A stretch of DNA of 64,000 nt from BM003 sp963783695 (GTDB lineage Bacteria > Pseudomonadota > Gammaproteobacteria > Steroidobacterales > BM003), in contig CAWAOM010000001.1 of assembly GCA_963783695.1 (NCBI GenBank), forward strand, positions 186,001 through 250,000, read 5' to 3'. Positions 1 to 8,320 of this stretch are shown in pieces. Under the pieces are notes generated by a model that worked only from the letters and a program-made list of their open reading frames with translations, made no database searches and was not told the DNA's origin. Every line of letters begins with the position of its first letter. Within the stretch, counting starts at the first letter, position 1. Position numbers and translations under genes: made by a program.

Positions 1-413
1 GGGCTGTCGGTGATCTCGACTCCGCAGCGCGCATACGGTGAGTCGATGGGACCCATGCAATAGGGAATGACATACATTGTCCGTCCCCGCATACAGCCTT
101 CAAAAAGGCCGTCAATCAAAGTGTTGGCCTCGGCCGGCTCCATCCAGTGATTGTTTGGCCCCGCATCTTCCGGGTTGTCGGTACACACGAACGTCAGGTG
201 TTCGACCCGGGCCACATCGCTCGGGTCCGAGCGATGCAGGTAGCAGTTGGGATGAGTTTTCTGATTCAGTTCCCTCAGGTCGCCAGACTCCAGCATCAGG
301 TCGATCAACTCCCGGTATTCCTCGTCTGAACCGTCACACCATCGAATCTGATCGGGACGGGTAAGTGCTGCGACTTCCTCGACCCAGCGGCCGAGAACTT
401 TGTTGTTGGTCAT
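1..413 (-). CDS. pckG: Phosphoenolpyruvate carboxykinase (GTP), 5' part only
   Basis: The enzyme converts oxaloacetate and GTP to phosphoenolpyruvate, the entry step of gluconeogenesis, in the cytoplasm. About 137 N-terminal residues are visible; the rest lies beyond the left edge. I translated this from the minus strand: the start reads MTNNKVLGRWVEEV, followed by the family blocks HPNCYLHRSDPSDVARVE, GPNNHWMEP and CMRGRTMYVIPYCMGP, all characteristic of GTP-type PEPCK and absent from the ATP-type enzyme. The ATG at 413-411 is preceded by a purine-rich stretch (GAGAAAGAGAC). It is transcribed away from the phasin gene on the same strand, with about 235 bases between them that hold its likely promoter. 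Identification is firm; completeness and C-terminal active-site residues cannot be judged. Confidence 0.93.
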   Translation of the reverse strand, partial: MTNNKVLGRWVEEVAALTRPDQIRWCDGSDEEYRELIDLMLESGDLRELNQKTHPNCYLHRSDPSDVARVEHLTFVCTDNPEDAGPNNHWMEPAEANTLIDGLFEGCMRGRTMYVIPYCMGPIDSPYARCGVEITDS

Positions 414-444
414 CTGAATAGTCTCTTTCTCAAAGGGTGCGCCG

Positions 445-506
445 CACCAGTCGTGACCGGTGAGACTGCGATTAGAGGGTCCGTACTGAATTTTGCCCAC
501 ATTATA
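445..506 (-). promoter_or_regulatory. Candidate pckG promoter with a dyad
   Basis: On the minus strand a perfect TATAAT lies at 506-501, about 90 bases upstream of the pckG start; its -35 region is weak. Between it and the gene is an 8-2-8 inverted repeat, CACCAGTC (445-452) and GACCGGTG (455-462), one mismatch. The two-base centre argues against an RNA hairpin and for a protein-binding dyad. No regulator is assigned. Confidence 0.35.
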
Positions 507-586
507 ACGGGAGGAGGTGGTGGATTGGCACCCGGATGTCACATTCGCGGGCGATTCACGTCACGGTTTTTTGCCGTGGCCGGGGC

Positions 587-616
587 AAAAAAAAGGCCCT
601 CTCGATTGAGAGGGCC
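587..616 (-). terminator. Rho-independent terminator after the phasin gene
   Basis: A perfect 9-bp stem (595-603 with 608-616, loop GATT) is followed on the minus strand by eight T residues (594-587). It lies 33 bases past the stop codon of the phasin gene and separates that gene from pckG. Confidence 0.9.
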
Positions 617-648
617 AAACTCTGGGAGGGAGTAAAACTTAAATCAGA

Positions 649-1185
649 TCACGCTGCGCGTTTCGCCGCGGCTTTTTTGCTGGTACGGCGCTTGGCAACG
701 GCTTTCTTCGCAGCCGGCTTTTTCGCGGCGGTCTTTTTGACAACGCGAGCCTTCGCTTTCTTGCGCGCGGGCGCCTTGCGTGCGGCCGGTTTTGCGGCAA
801 CCCGGGCTTTCGGCCGGATCGCTGCGCCGAAATCCTCGCGCGCATCCGTTACGATTTCTCCGGTTTCGCGCAGTCCTTTGGCCAGGCGCTCGACAGCTTC
901 CCTGTTCAGGGTGAACTGGGCCTGCCACAGTTCGGCGAGACTGTTGGACTTGGCAACGGCGCGCAGGCGCTTGCTGCTTTCCTCGATCGCCGCGTCGATC
1001 AGCACGAACTGCTGACGAATGGCGCGCGCCAGGTAATGATGGGCCACTTCGTTTACCGCGAGACCGCGCTTCTCGAGTGATTCCACCGGTCCCTTCGCAC
1101 GTTCGACCTGCTTGGCAAAACCGAGGGTCATATCTTTGCCCTGCTTGAGGGCGCCTTCGAACTGACGAGTCATAGTATTGAGCAT
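649..1185 (-). CDS. Phasin family protein with histone H1-like lysine/alanine tail
   Basis: The 178-residue product has an amphipathic helical phasin domain at about residues 1-115 (for example LAELWQAQFTLNREAVERL), then a tail of roughly 55 residues made almost only of K, A, R, P and V in AKKPAAKK-like repeats. Phasins coat polyhydroxyalkanoate granules; tails of this kind, as in Pseudomonas PhaF, bind DNA and help distribute granules at division. That role is inferred here. An in-frame start exists further upstream (1374), but ATG 1185 is preferred: it has GGAG seven bases upstream and opens the phasin domain, while the extra 63 residues look like untranslated leader. No PHA synthase gene is in the window. 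Confidence 0.78.
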   Translation of the reverse strand: MLNTMTRQFEGALKQGKDMTLGFAKQVERAKGPVESLEKRGLAVNEVAHHYLARAIRQQFVLIDAAIEESSKRLRAVAKSNSLAELWQAQFTLNREAVERLAKGLRETGEIVTDAREDFGAAIRPKARVAAKPAARKAPARKKAKARVVKKTAAKKPAAKKAVAKRRTSKKAAAKRAA

Positions 1186-1226
1186 GGCTGTATCTCCGTA
1201 AAACCGAATCAACGGTATGGTGCGGT

Positions 1227-1253
1227 GCAATATGTTGCGATGCAGCATATTAC
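1227..1253. promoter_or_regulatory. Imperfect palindrome upstream of the phasin gene
   Basis: GCAATATGTTGC (1227-1238) and GCAGCATATTAC (1242-1253) form a 12-3-12 inverted repeat matching at 10 of 12 positions, 42-68 bases upstream of the phasin start. TGC/GCA-rich dyads are bound by the repressor PhaR in front of phasin genes of other bacteria, so this is a candidate operator. No phaR gene is in the window. Confidence 0.4.
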
Positions 1254-1350
1254 TGCGGCCGAGGGTTGTCAAGCATTCGCAAAGCTTCTGGCGGGCTCCG
1301 CCCGATATTCGCAGTGTAGACCGCTTGCAATTGTGAGAAACTGGCTGTAA

Positions 1351-1929
1351 GTGGCTATTAAATATACATTTCAAGAAATCTCTCGCGGATCATCGAAAAG
1401 CACCATCCGGGTCGCCCCCGGGCTATGGTCTGGGCTGCCGTTTGTGGTTTGCGCAATCCTCGTGGCATCCGGTTTGCGGGCCGCGGAGGAGCCGAACCTG
1501 TTCCAGCTCTTGCGCGCGGAGAAACAGATCGAGGTGCCCGGCGAGGATGGCTGGAATGAGCCTTATCTGCTGCCCGTCCGGGAAATTGCGGTGGGCGAAG
1601 AGGTGATTTACACCGTTGAATTCGGCAACGACGGCGGGACAGAGGTCGAGCAACCCGTGATCATTTGCCCGTTACCCGATTTCATGGTCTACGTACCTGG
1701 TACCGCCATTGGGCCGGGGGCTCGAATTACTTATTCGGTTGACGGTGGTAACAGTTTTGCCGCGGCCAGGGAGCTCCAGGTTGCGGTTGACGGCGAACTC
1801 GAATCGGCTCCCGTGGAGCGCTACACCCATATTCGCTGGGTCCTGGATCGTCCGCTCGCGCCCGGCGCGCGGGGGTTCACCCGTTTTCGCGCCCGCCGCG
1901 CGCCGCTCCATGCCGAGCCGGTTTCCTGA
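1351..1929 (+). CDS. Secreted protein with a DUF11-like repeat, function unknown
   Basis: The 192-residue product begins with a basic stretch, a hydrophobic segment near residues 29-42 (LPFVVCAILVASGL) and a plausible signal peptidase site before AAEEPN, so it is probably exported. Residues from about 65 to 185 match the pattern of DUF11 (conserved repeat) domains: a beta-sandwich with VIYTVEFGNDGG, a PLPDFMVYVPGTA block and YSVDGGNSF. Such domains occur in surface and envelope proteins, usually in tandem; only one copy is present here. The start is uncertain: GTG 1351 has no clear ribosome-binding site and sits by an AT-rich patch that could be a promoter; no later in-frame start leaves an intact signal peptide. 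It stands alone between the phasin gene and dinG. Confidence 0.55.
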   Translation: MAIKYTFQEISRGSSKSTIRVAPGLWSGLPFVVCAILVASGLRAAEEPNLFQLLRAEKQIEVPGEDGWNEPYLLPVREIAVGEEVIYTVEFGNDGGTEVEQPVIICPLPDFMVYVPGTAIGPGARITYSVDGGNSFAAARELQVAVDGELESAPVERYTHIRWVLDRPLAPGARGFTRFRARRAPLHAEPVS

Positions 1930-1992
1930 TTCCACAGGTCTGAATCGATTTTCGGGGCGGCCCGTTGCCGACGGGTCTGTCACAATGCGGCC

Positions 1993-3930
1993 ATGAGTGA
2001 TATTGACAGCTTGTTTGCAGACGATGGCCCGCTTGCGCGTACGGTCCGCGGTTATGCGCCGAGGCCCGCGCAACAGCAAATGGCGGCGCGTGTGGACGCA
2101 GCGATCGCTGCCAGAGAAACCTGCGTCGTCGAAGCCGGAACCGGTACCGGAAAGACCTTTGCTTATCTGCTTCCTGCGCTGCTCTCCGGGCGCAAGATCA
2201 TCGTCTCTACAGCTACCAAGACTCTGCAGGAGCAACTCTTCCGGCGTGACCTCCCGACCGTAGCCGGCGCGCTCGGTATGCCCGTCGCAGTCGCGTTGCT
2301 GAAGGGGCGTGCCAATTACCTGTGCTGGCATCGGTTCGAGCTGGCGCAGGAGTCGGCCCGGTTCAGCGCGGCTGGAGCGGATTCGAGACTTATGGAAATC
2401 GGCGAGTGGGCGCGGCTGACCCGCACCGGTGAGATTAGTGAGATTGGCACCGTAGGCGAAAGCTCGCCGTTATGGCCGCGGATTACGTCGACCGCGGACA
2501 ACTGTCTTGGCCAGCGTTGCGATCACTACCAGCGCTGTTTTGTTGCGGAGGCGCGGCGCGAGGCGATGGAGGCGGACATCGTTATTGTCAATCACCATTT
2601 GCTGCTGGCGGATATGGCGTTGCGGGAGGAAGGCTTTGCCTCTCTGCTGCCCGGCGCCGACGCGGTCATTGTCGACGAGGCGCATCAGTTTCCAGACATT
2701 GCAGTGGAGTTTTTTGGCATCGCGGCCGGTAGTCGCCAGCTCCTGCGACTGGCCGAAGACGCAACCGCGGAAGGTCTGAAGTTGCCTGGCGGTAGTGGCC
2801 GGCTGGAGGAAGATCTTGCTGCGTTGGAGAAAGCGGTCCGGGATGCAAGACTGGCATTGAATAGCTGGGCCGGCCGCCGCGACTGGCGGGAGATTTCGCA
2901 AGCGGCTCCGGCGATCGGCGAGGTTGGTGACAGGCTGGATTCTGTCGCGTTGACCCTGGACGGTCTGGCCGAGAGTGGTGTCGGCATTGCCGCGTGCGCG
3001 CGCCGTGCGGCGACCATTGCGGCGCGCTGGCGCAACATCGGAGAAGATGACGCGGTTGATGGGCTGCGCTGGGTGGACATAAGCCGAAACGGGTTTACGT
3101 TGAATCTGACGCCGCTAGATATTGCGGGTAATTTGCAGGAGTTTTTTGCTGCCCGTCCCTGCGCATGGATTTTTACGTCGGCGACTCTCGCCGTGGGCGA
3201 TGACTTCGCCTATTACAAGCAGCGTATCGGTATTGATGGAGCCGATGAGTTGCGGCTCGACAGTCCTTTCGACTTCGAGCGGCACTCTTTGTTGTACCTG
3301 CCCACGGGGATGCCGGAACCTGCAAGCCGCGATTACACGCGCTCGGTGGTGGAACAATCGCTGCCTCTGCTGGTGGCGGCAAATGGCGGGGCGTTTCTGT
3401 TGTTTACCAGCCACCGGGCGCTGCGCGAGGCCGCGGAATTGCTGCGCGCTTCCGTGGACGAAATCAACGGCTGGCCGGTTCTGGTTCAGGGAGAGGAGCC
3501 ACGCGAGCGATTGCTGAATCGTTTCCGCGAACATGGCAATGCGGTACTGCTAGGCACGTCGAGTTTCTGGCAGGGCGTCGATGTGCGCGGCGCTGCGTTG
3601 CGCCTCGTCGTAATCGACAAGCTGCCTTTCTCGCCACCGGACGAGCCGGTTACCCGTGCCCGTATTGAGGCGCTGCGGCGCGGCGGCGGCAACCCGTTCC
3701 GCGATCATCAGCTGCCCGAGGCCGCCCTGAATCTGAAGCAAGGTGTCGGTCGCCTGATACGCGATGTTACCGATACGGGTGTGGCAATGCTCTGCGATCC
3801 GCGCCTGACCAGTCGCTCGTACGGCAGGCTATTTCTTTCCAGTTTGCCGCCAATGCCGCGAACCGCGGATTGCGAGGAAGCCGCCGGATTTTTGTCTTCC
3901 CGCCAGCAGTGTGTGGAGGCAATATTGTGA
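1993..3930 (+). CDS. DinG/YoaA-family ATP-dependent DNA helicase with Fe-S cluster
   Basis: This 645-residue superfamily 2 (XPD-like) helicase carries Walker A EAGTGTGKT (residues 47-55), DEAH (228-231) and a C-terminal helicase motif QGVGRLIRD. Four cysteines, C111, C171, C176 and C182, are placed between motifs I and II where the 4Fe-4S cluster of XPD and DinG sits. These enzymes unwind DNA 5' to 3' and resolve R-loops or repair intermediates. Its length and its pairing with tsaB fit YoaA, which in E. coli neighbours tsaB, better than DinG itself. The ATG at 1993 has no strong ribosome-binding site. The stop overlaps the tsaB start (GTGA), so the two are translationally coupled. Confidence 0.88.
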   Translation: MSDIDSLFADDGPLARTVRGYAPRPAQQQMAARVDAAIAARETCVVEAGTGTGKTFAYLLPALLSGRKIIVSTATKTLQEQLFRRDLPTVAGALGMPVAVALLKGRANYLCWHRFELAQESARFSAAGADSRLMEIGEWARLTRTGEISEIGTVGESSPLWPRITSTADNCLGQRCDHYQRCFVAEARREAMEADIVIVNHHLLLADMALREEGFASLLPGADAVIVDEAHQFPDIAVEFFGIAAGSRQLLRLAEDATAEGLKLPGGSGRLEEDLAALEKAVRDARLALNSWAGRRDWREISQAAPAIGEVGDRLDSVALTLDGLAESGVGIAACARRAATIAARWRNIGEDDAVDGLRWVDISRNGFTLNLTPLDIAGNLQEFFAARPCAWIFTSATLAVGDDFAYYKQRIGIDGADELRLDSPFDFERHSLLYLPTGMPEPASRDYTRSVVEQSLPLLVAANGGAFLLFTSHRALREAAELLRASVDEINGWPVLVQGEEPRERLLNRFREHGNAVLLGTSSFWQGVDVRGAALRLVVIDKLPFSPPDEPVTRARIEALRRGGGNPFRDHQLPEAALNLKQGVGRLIRDVTDTGVAMLCDPRLTSRSYGRLFLSSLPPMPRTADCEEAAGFLSSRQQCVEAIL

Positions 3931-4592
3931 GTTGCCGAATTCTCGCGCTCGAGACGGCGACTGAAGCCTGCTCCGCGGCGGTGCTGGCGGACGCTGCTTT
4001 CTACCAACGCTTTGAAATCCGCCCGCGTGCCCACCTGCGTTTGTTGCTGCCAATGGTCGAGAGCGTGCTGGCCGAGGCAAAGCTCGCTCTGCCGGACCTG
4101 GACGCTATTGCGTTCGGCCGCGGGCCGGGTGGATTTACCGGACTGCGTATCGCTGCGGGCGTTGCCCAGGGGCTTGCCCTCGGCACCCGGCTTCCGGTCA
4201 TACCGGTCTCCAACCTGGCCGTACTGGCGACAGCGGTATTCAGGGATACGTCGGCACAGCGGGCGCTGATTTGCCAGGACGCGCGAATGGGTGAGGTCTA
4301 TTGGGCCACATTCGAACGTGGCGAAGACGGATTGCCGGTCGCGTTGGGGCCGGAGCGGGTCGGGCCGCCCGAGGACGTTGTGGTCGAGGGCGCCGGCTGG
4401 CTCGGCGCAGGAAGCGGCTGGCCGCAATTTCCCCGGCTGCGGGTGGGTTTTCAGGGCGTCATCGACTCTGTCGATCGCTGGCCCAACGCGGCGGACGTTG
4501 CTGCTATCGCTGCGAAAGAGCTGCGGGCGGGTCGGGCTCTTGCTCCCGAGCACGCGGCGCCGACCTATGTCAGGGACAGCGTCACGTACTAG
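3927..4592 (+). CDS. tsaB: tRNA threonylcarbamoyladenosine biosynthesis protein TsaB
   Basis: TsaB is the inactive ASKHA-fold partner that scaffolds TsaD and TsaE in making the t6A37 modification of ANN-decoding tRNAs. The 221-residue product opens with ILALETATEACSAAV and has the GRGPGGFTGLRI block typical of the family. A longer frame begins at 3870, but the GTG at 3927 is chosen because GGAGG lies seven bases upstream and the family sequence starts right after it. It overlaps the helicase stop by three bases. The partners tsaC, tsaD and tsaE are not in the window. Confidence 0.93.
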   Translation: MSCRILALETATEACSAAVLADAAFYQRFEIRPRAHLRLLLPMVESVLAEAKLALPDLDAIAFGRGPGGFTGLRIAAGVAQGLALGTRLPVIPVSNLAVLATAVFRDTSAQRALICQDARMGEVYWATFERGEDGLPVALGPERVGPPEDVVVEGAGWLGAGSGWPQFPRLRVGFQGVIDSVDRWPNAADVAAIAAKELRAGRALAPEHAAPTYVRDSVTY

Positions 4593-4650
4593 AATTCCTT
4601 AGTCCGGGTGTAGTGGTTCTGCAATACTATTTCCATTCGGGTAACAATTT

Positions 4651-4671
4651 TGTAATGAGCTGCTGATTACA
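4651..4671. promoter_or_regulatory. Inverted repeat upstream of phoB
   Basis: TGTAAT (4651-4656) and ATTACA (4666-4671) form a perfect 6-bp dyad with a 9-base spacer, 130 bases upstream of phoB. Just before it, GTAACAA (4641-4647) and GTAATGA (4652-4658) repeat with an 11-base period, the spacing of a Pho box, but the match to CTGTCAT is poor and reads better on the minus strand. TACACT at 4668-4673 could be a -10. A regulatory region is likely; which protein binds is unclear. Confidence 0.3.
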
Positions 4672-4798
4672 CTTCCGCAACTTCAGGATTTGGGCGGTCT
4701 TTTTTTGCTGCCACCGTTGCGTTCCCGGATTCGCTTGTGCCCGTGCATGCGAATCCGCGACGATCATCGGGCGCGCGAATTTTCGACAGGGATATATC

Positions 4799-5494
4799 AT
4801 GAGTGCGAAACGGATTTTAATCGTCGAAGATGAAAAACCGATCAGGGACATGATCGCTTTCGGGTTACGCCGTGCGGGTTTCGATGTGGATGAGGCGGAA
4901 GACTGCTATGCCGCCCGGGCCTCGATCGCCGACCATATGCCCGATCTTTTGCTGGTCGACTGGATGTTGCCCGACATGAGCGGTTTGGAGCTGACACGCT
5001 CGCTCAAGCGTGACGACAATACCCGTGAAGTTCCGATCATCATGCTGACTGCGCGAGCAGATGAAAACGACAAAGTCTCGGGTCTCGAGAGCGGCGCCGA
5101 CGACTATGTCACCAAACCGTTCTCTCCGCGCGAACTGCTGGCACGGATTCAGGCAGTGCTGCGACGGGTTGGCCCGGCCGGTGATGACGAGGTCGTCCGC
5201 GCCGAAGAACTGCGACTCGACGCCGCAAGCCATCGTGTGACAGCCGGACAAGAAAATATCGCACTCGGACCGACCGAGTTTCGTCTACTGTCTTTTTTCA
5301 TGACTCACCCGGAGCGGGTTTACAGTCGCGGTCAGCTGTTGGATCGGGTCTGGGGCGGCAACGTCTACGTCGAGGAGCGCACCGTTGACGTTCATATTCG
5401 CAGGCTGCGCAAGGCACTCGAGCCGCATGCCTACGACCGGTTTATCCAGACGGTCCGCGGAGCAGGCTATCGTTTTTCAACGCGCGCCGATTGA
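4799..5494 (+). CDS. phoB: Phosphate regulon response regulator PhoB
   Basis: This 231-residue OmpR-class regulator has a receiver domain (acidic pair D11-E12, phospho-acceptor D54 in LLVDWMLPDMSG, T84, K106) and a C-terminal winged-helix domain with RTVDVHIRRLRKAL. Phosphorylated PhoB binds Pho boxes and activates phosphate uptake genes. Its partner kinase PhoR follows 86 bases downstream, and two candidate Pho boxes lie within 4 kb (6991-7019 and 8379-8396), which makes the assignment safe among OmpR-type paralogues. Confidence 0.95.
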   Translation: MSAKRILIVEDEKPIRDMIAFGLRRAGFDVDEAEDCYAARASIADHMPDLLLVDWMLPDMSGLELTRSLKRDDNTREVPIIMLTARADENDKVSGLESGADDYVTKPFSPRELLARIQAVLRRVGPAGDDEVVRAEELRLDAASHRVTAGQENIALGPTEFRLLSFFMTHPERVYSRGQLLDRVWGGNVYVEERTVDVHIRRLRKALEPHAYDRFIQTVRGAGYRFSTRAD

Positions 5495-5580
5495 GCCGGA
5501 ATGACAGTGGCTTTAGCTCAGACGCGGCGGTTACGCTGCGAGCGTGAGTCGGGCGTCGTGACCGTGCGGGAAACGCCGCC

Positions 5581-6876
5581 ATGTTAGCCAGCCGCTGGGG
5601 GCGCCTGCTTGGCGCAGTCCTGCTGGTGTTGTTGCTCGCCGCGGTTGCGGGATGGTTTGCCGGAGGGCTGCCGTGGTGGCTGCTGGGCGGGGTCCTGGGC
5701 CTGCTCGCTTGGCATCTGTTTTCGCTGTATCGGCTCGATCGCTGGCTGCATGGAAACATGCAACCGCCGGCGCCCGGATTGGCGGGGGTGTTGGGCCATG
5801 TCGAGTCGCTGGTGGTTGATGTACGCCGGCGCCTGCGCCTGCGCAAGGCCCAGTTTCGCAACGTCAGCGAGCAGTTCCGCCGATCTGCAAGCGCTTTACC
5901 CGATGGCGTACTGATTCTCGATTCGGAACATGCGATCCGGGGCTTCAATGAGCGCGCTTCGCAAATGCTGGATCTGGTGCGCAGAGACCGTGGCCGACGC
6001 ATAGAAAACTTCATCCGCAATCCCGAATTTGTCGATTACCTCAGGGTCGGTGATTTCTCGCAACCGGTGCTCACGCGGTCGCGCAGCGAGCCCGATACTC
6101 ATCTGTCGTGCCTGCTGGTGCCGTACGGAGAGCAGCAATATTTGATGCTGGTGCGCGATGTTACGGTCCAGACTCGTATGGAGCGGGTGCGGCGCGACTT
6201 TGTTGCCAATGCATCGCATGAATTGCGCTCTCCGCTGACGGTGCTAAACGGCTATCTGGATAACATGGCCGACGACCCGGAAATTCAGAATGACTGGGCC
6301 GGGCCGATCGACGAAATGCGACGGCAAGCCAGCCGCATGACCGCGATCATTTCAGACCTGCTGGAGTTGTCGCGCCTCGAGGCAGAGTCGTCGCGGGCGG
6401 GCCAGGCCCGGGTTGATGTCCCGGGGTTGTTGGCGATTATTCGCAAGGACGCGCTCGCGCGCGAAAATCGCCCGGATGTCGTGGAATTTGTCCTCGAATC
6501 CAGTCAGGGGCTGTTGGGCGAGGAACGCGAGTTGCACTCGATATTCAATAACCTGGTCGACAATGCGCTCAAGTACACCGGCAAGGAAGGCCGCATAAGC
6601 GTTCGCTGGTCCGCGGACGGTGCGGGTGGTCATTTCTCGGTCGTCGACACCGGGGTCGGGATCGACCCCGATGAGATTCCGCGGCTAACCGAGCGCTTCT
6701 ATCGGGTCGATCGTGGGCGTTCCCGCTACAAGGGCGGCACGGGTCTGGGTTTGTCGATTGTCAAGTATGCTTTACAGCGGCATCAGGGCCGGCTGGAAGT
6801 GTCGAGTGTGCCCGGCGAGGGCAGCCGCTTTACCTGTCACTTTCCGCTCGCCCGGCTGTGTAATCCGGGGTCGTAA
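5581..6876 (+). CDS. phoR: Phosphate regulon sensor histidine kinase PhoR
   Basis: The 431-residue kinase has two closely spaced N-terminal membrane segments (about residues 9-28 and 31-50), a short linker, a PAS domain (about 97-195), a HisKA domain with H213 in ASHELRSPLT, and an HATPase domain with NNLVDNALKYT, DTGVGI and GGTGLGLSIVKYAL. PhoR has no periplasmic sensor domain and reads phosphate status through PhoU and the Pst transporter, all encoded nearby. The ATG at 5581 begins directly before the membrane segments. Confidence 0.95.
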   Translation: MLASRWGRLLGAVLLVLLLAAVAGWFAGGLPWWLLGGVLGLLAWHLFSLYRLDRWLHGNMQPPAPGLAGVLGHVESLVVDVRRRLRLRKAQFRNVSEQFRRSASALPDGVLILDSEHAIRGFNERASQMLDLVRRDRGRRIENFIRNPEFVDYLRVGDFSQPVLTRSRSEPDTHLSCLLVPYGEQQYLMLVRDVTVQTRMERVRRDFVANASHELRSPLTVLNGYLDNMADDPEIQNDWAGPIDEMRRQASRMTAIISDLLELSRLEAESSRAGQARVDVPGLLAIIRKDALARENRPDVVEFVLESSQGLLGEERELHSIFNNLVDNALKYTGKEGRISVRWSADGAGGHFSVVDTGVGIDPDEIPRLTERFYRVDRGRSRYKGGTGLGLSIVKYALQRHQGRLEVSSVPGEGSRFTCHFPLARLCNPGS

Positions 6877-6990
6877 TATCGGCCGCCCGGATGCTCGGGA
6901 GCCACTACTTGTTGTGAAAACACAACACTCTCTTTGTCGTAACTTCTTGTAAAAACACCGCGTTGTTGCGGGCAAGCCATGCCATTGGAA

Positions 6991-7035
6991 ACGACATGGC
7001 AGTGTCATATTTTTGAAATATTCGCTGCCTAGACT
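6991..7035 (+). promoter_or_regulatory. Candidate Pho box and -10 for the porin gene
   Basis: Three 7-base repeats, ACGACAT (6991-6997), GTGTCAT (7002-7008) and TTGAAAT (7013-7019), are spaced by 4 bases, giving the 11-base period of PhoB sites; the middle copy matches CTGTCAT at 6 of 7. TAGACT (7030-7035) follows after exactly 10 bases, the classical distance from Pho box to -10, with the box replacing the -35. A small hairpin (7050-7063) and a T6 run lie in the leader. Confidence 0.7.
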
Positions 7036-7094
7036 GCCGCGCAAATGGTGGCCCTTCCGGGCCCTGACGTTTTTTCCATAGTATGGAGCGAATC

Positions 7095-8294
7095 ATGACT
7101 CTCAAGAAGCTGGCAGCACTTAGTAGCGCTGCTCTGATCGCAACTGTTGCCGCCTGGCCGGCCCAGGCAGAGATGACCGTCAATGTCGGGGGGCGCATCC
7201 AGGTCGATGCCGCTGTTTACGACGAGGACGAGACCGACCTCGGCGACGGCACCGAGTTCCGCCGGGCGCGGATTTTCGCGGATGGCAATATCGACGACAG
7301 CTGGAAATACAAGCTGCAAATCGATTTTGCCGACAACGACCTGTCGATGAAGGACGCTTTTGTCCAGCATTCCAGCGGCCTGAAAATCGGTCAGTTCAAG
7401 GCGCCGTTCAGCCTGGAAGTGCTGACGAGTAGCAAGTACACGACGTTCATGGAGCGCGCAATGGTCGCCGATACCTTTGCGCCCAGTCGCAAAATTGGTG
7501 TCGGCTGGGGCACCAAGGGTGATGCGTGGACATTCGATGTTATGGGTCACGGCCAGGATGCCGACAACCAGGAAGCACCGGCCGACGAAGGCTGGGGCGC
7601 TGCTGGCCGCTTTACCTGGGCCGCTCTGAACAACGATGAGATGGTGCTCCATTTTGGTGGCGCGGTATCGTGGGAACAGGCGGCGAATGGAGACTCCGAA
7701 TCATTCCGTTACCGCGCGCGGCCGGAATCTCATGTGACGAATCAGCGCCTGGTCGATACGGGCACCATTGATGGACTCGACTACCAGCTGCGCACCGGCC
7801 TCGAGGCCGCGTGGGTGTGGAACTCGCTGTCGATCCAGGGCGAGTACATTATGACCACCGTCGAGTGTGACGACGCCTGCTTCGATGCCGGCTCGGACTC
7901 CAACGGCGACGGCACCGATGACCGCCTCAAAGACGATAGCTATGACCTTTCAGGCTGGTATGCCTATGTGTCCTGGCTGACCGGTGGCAACAAGCGCGCC
8001 TACAAAGATGGCAAATTCGGTCGCACCAAGGCCAAGAACGCCTGGGAATTTGCCGCCCGTTGGAGCAACATCGACCTCAGCGACGGCACAGGCGGTTATG
8101 ATCCCGTCACCGACCGGGTGCAGGGCCTTGATGGTGGTGAGCAGGACAACATCACGTTGGCGGTTAACTACTACGTGAATCCGTACCTGCGCTTCATGTT
8201 CAACTACATCATCGTTGACGACATCAGTGACGGCCCGAAGGACGGCGAAGACCCGTCGGTCTTCCAGGTTCGCGCCGCGATGGACTTCAAGTAA
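7095..8294 (+). CDS. OprP/OprO-family outer-membrane porin, probably phosphate-related
   Basis: The 399-residue product has a signal peptide (MTLKKLAALSSAALIATVAA then AQA|E) and a beta-barrel sequence of the phosphate-selective porin family: an early VGGRIQVDAA strand, a FRRARIFADGNI block, and LKIGQFKAPFSLEVL, ending in an aromatic-poor VRAAMDFK. OprP-type porins form anion-selective trimers in the outer membrane under phosphate starvation. The start at 7095 has GGAG upstream. The loop near residues 255-285 is rich in acidic residues (DSNGDGTDDRLKDD), which could bind calcium. Placement between phoR and phoU and a Pho box support a phosphate role, but polyphosphate or another anion is possible. 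Confidence 0.85.
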   Translation: MTLKKLAALSSAALIATVAAWPAQAEMTVNVGGRIQVDAAVYDEDETDLGDGTEFRRARIFADGNIDDSWKYKLQIDFADNDLSMKDAFVQHSSGLKIGQFKAPFSLEVLTSSKYTTFMERAMVADTFAPSRKIGVGWGTKGDAWTFDVMGHGQDADNQEAPADEGWGAAGRFTWAALNNDEMVLHFGGAVSWEQAANGDSESFRYRARPESHVTNQRLVDTGTIDGLDYQLRTGLEAAWVWNSLSIQGEYIMTTVECDDACFDAGSDSNGDGTDDRLKDDSYDLSGWYAYVSWLTGGNKRAYKDGKFGRTKAKNAWEFAARWSNIDLSDGTGGYDPVTDRVQGLDGGEQDNITLAVNYYVNPYLRFMFNYIIVDDISDGPKDGEDPSVFQVRAAMDFK

Positions 8295-8320
8295 GTCCGG
8301 AGATAGCGGTCTGTACCAGG

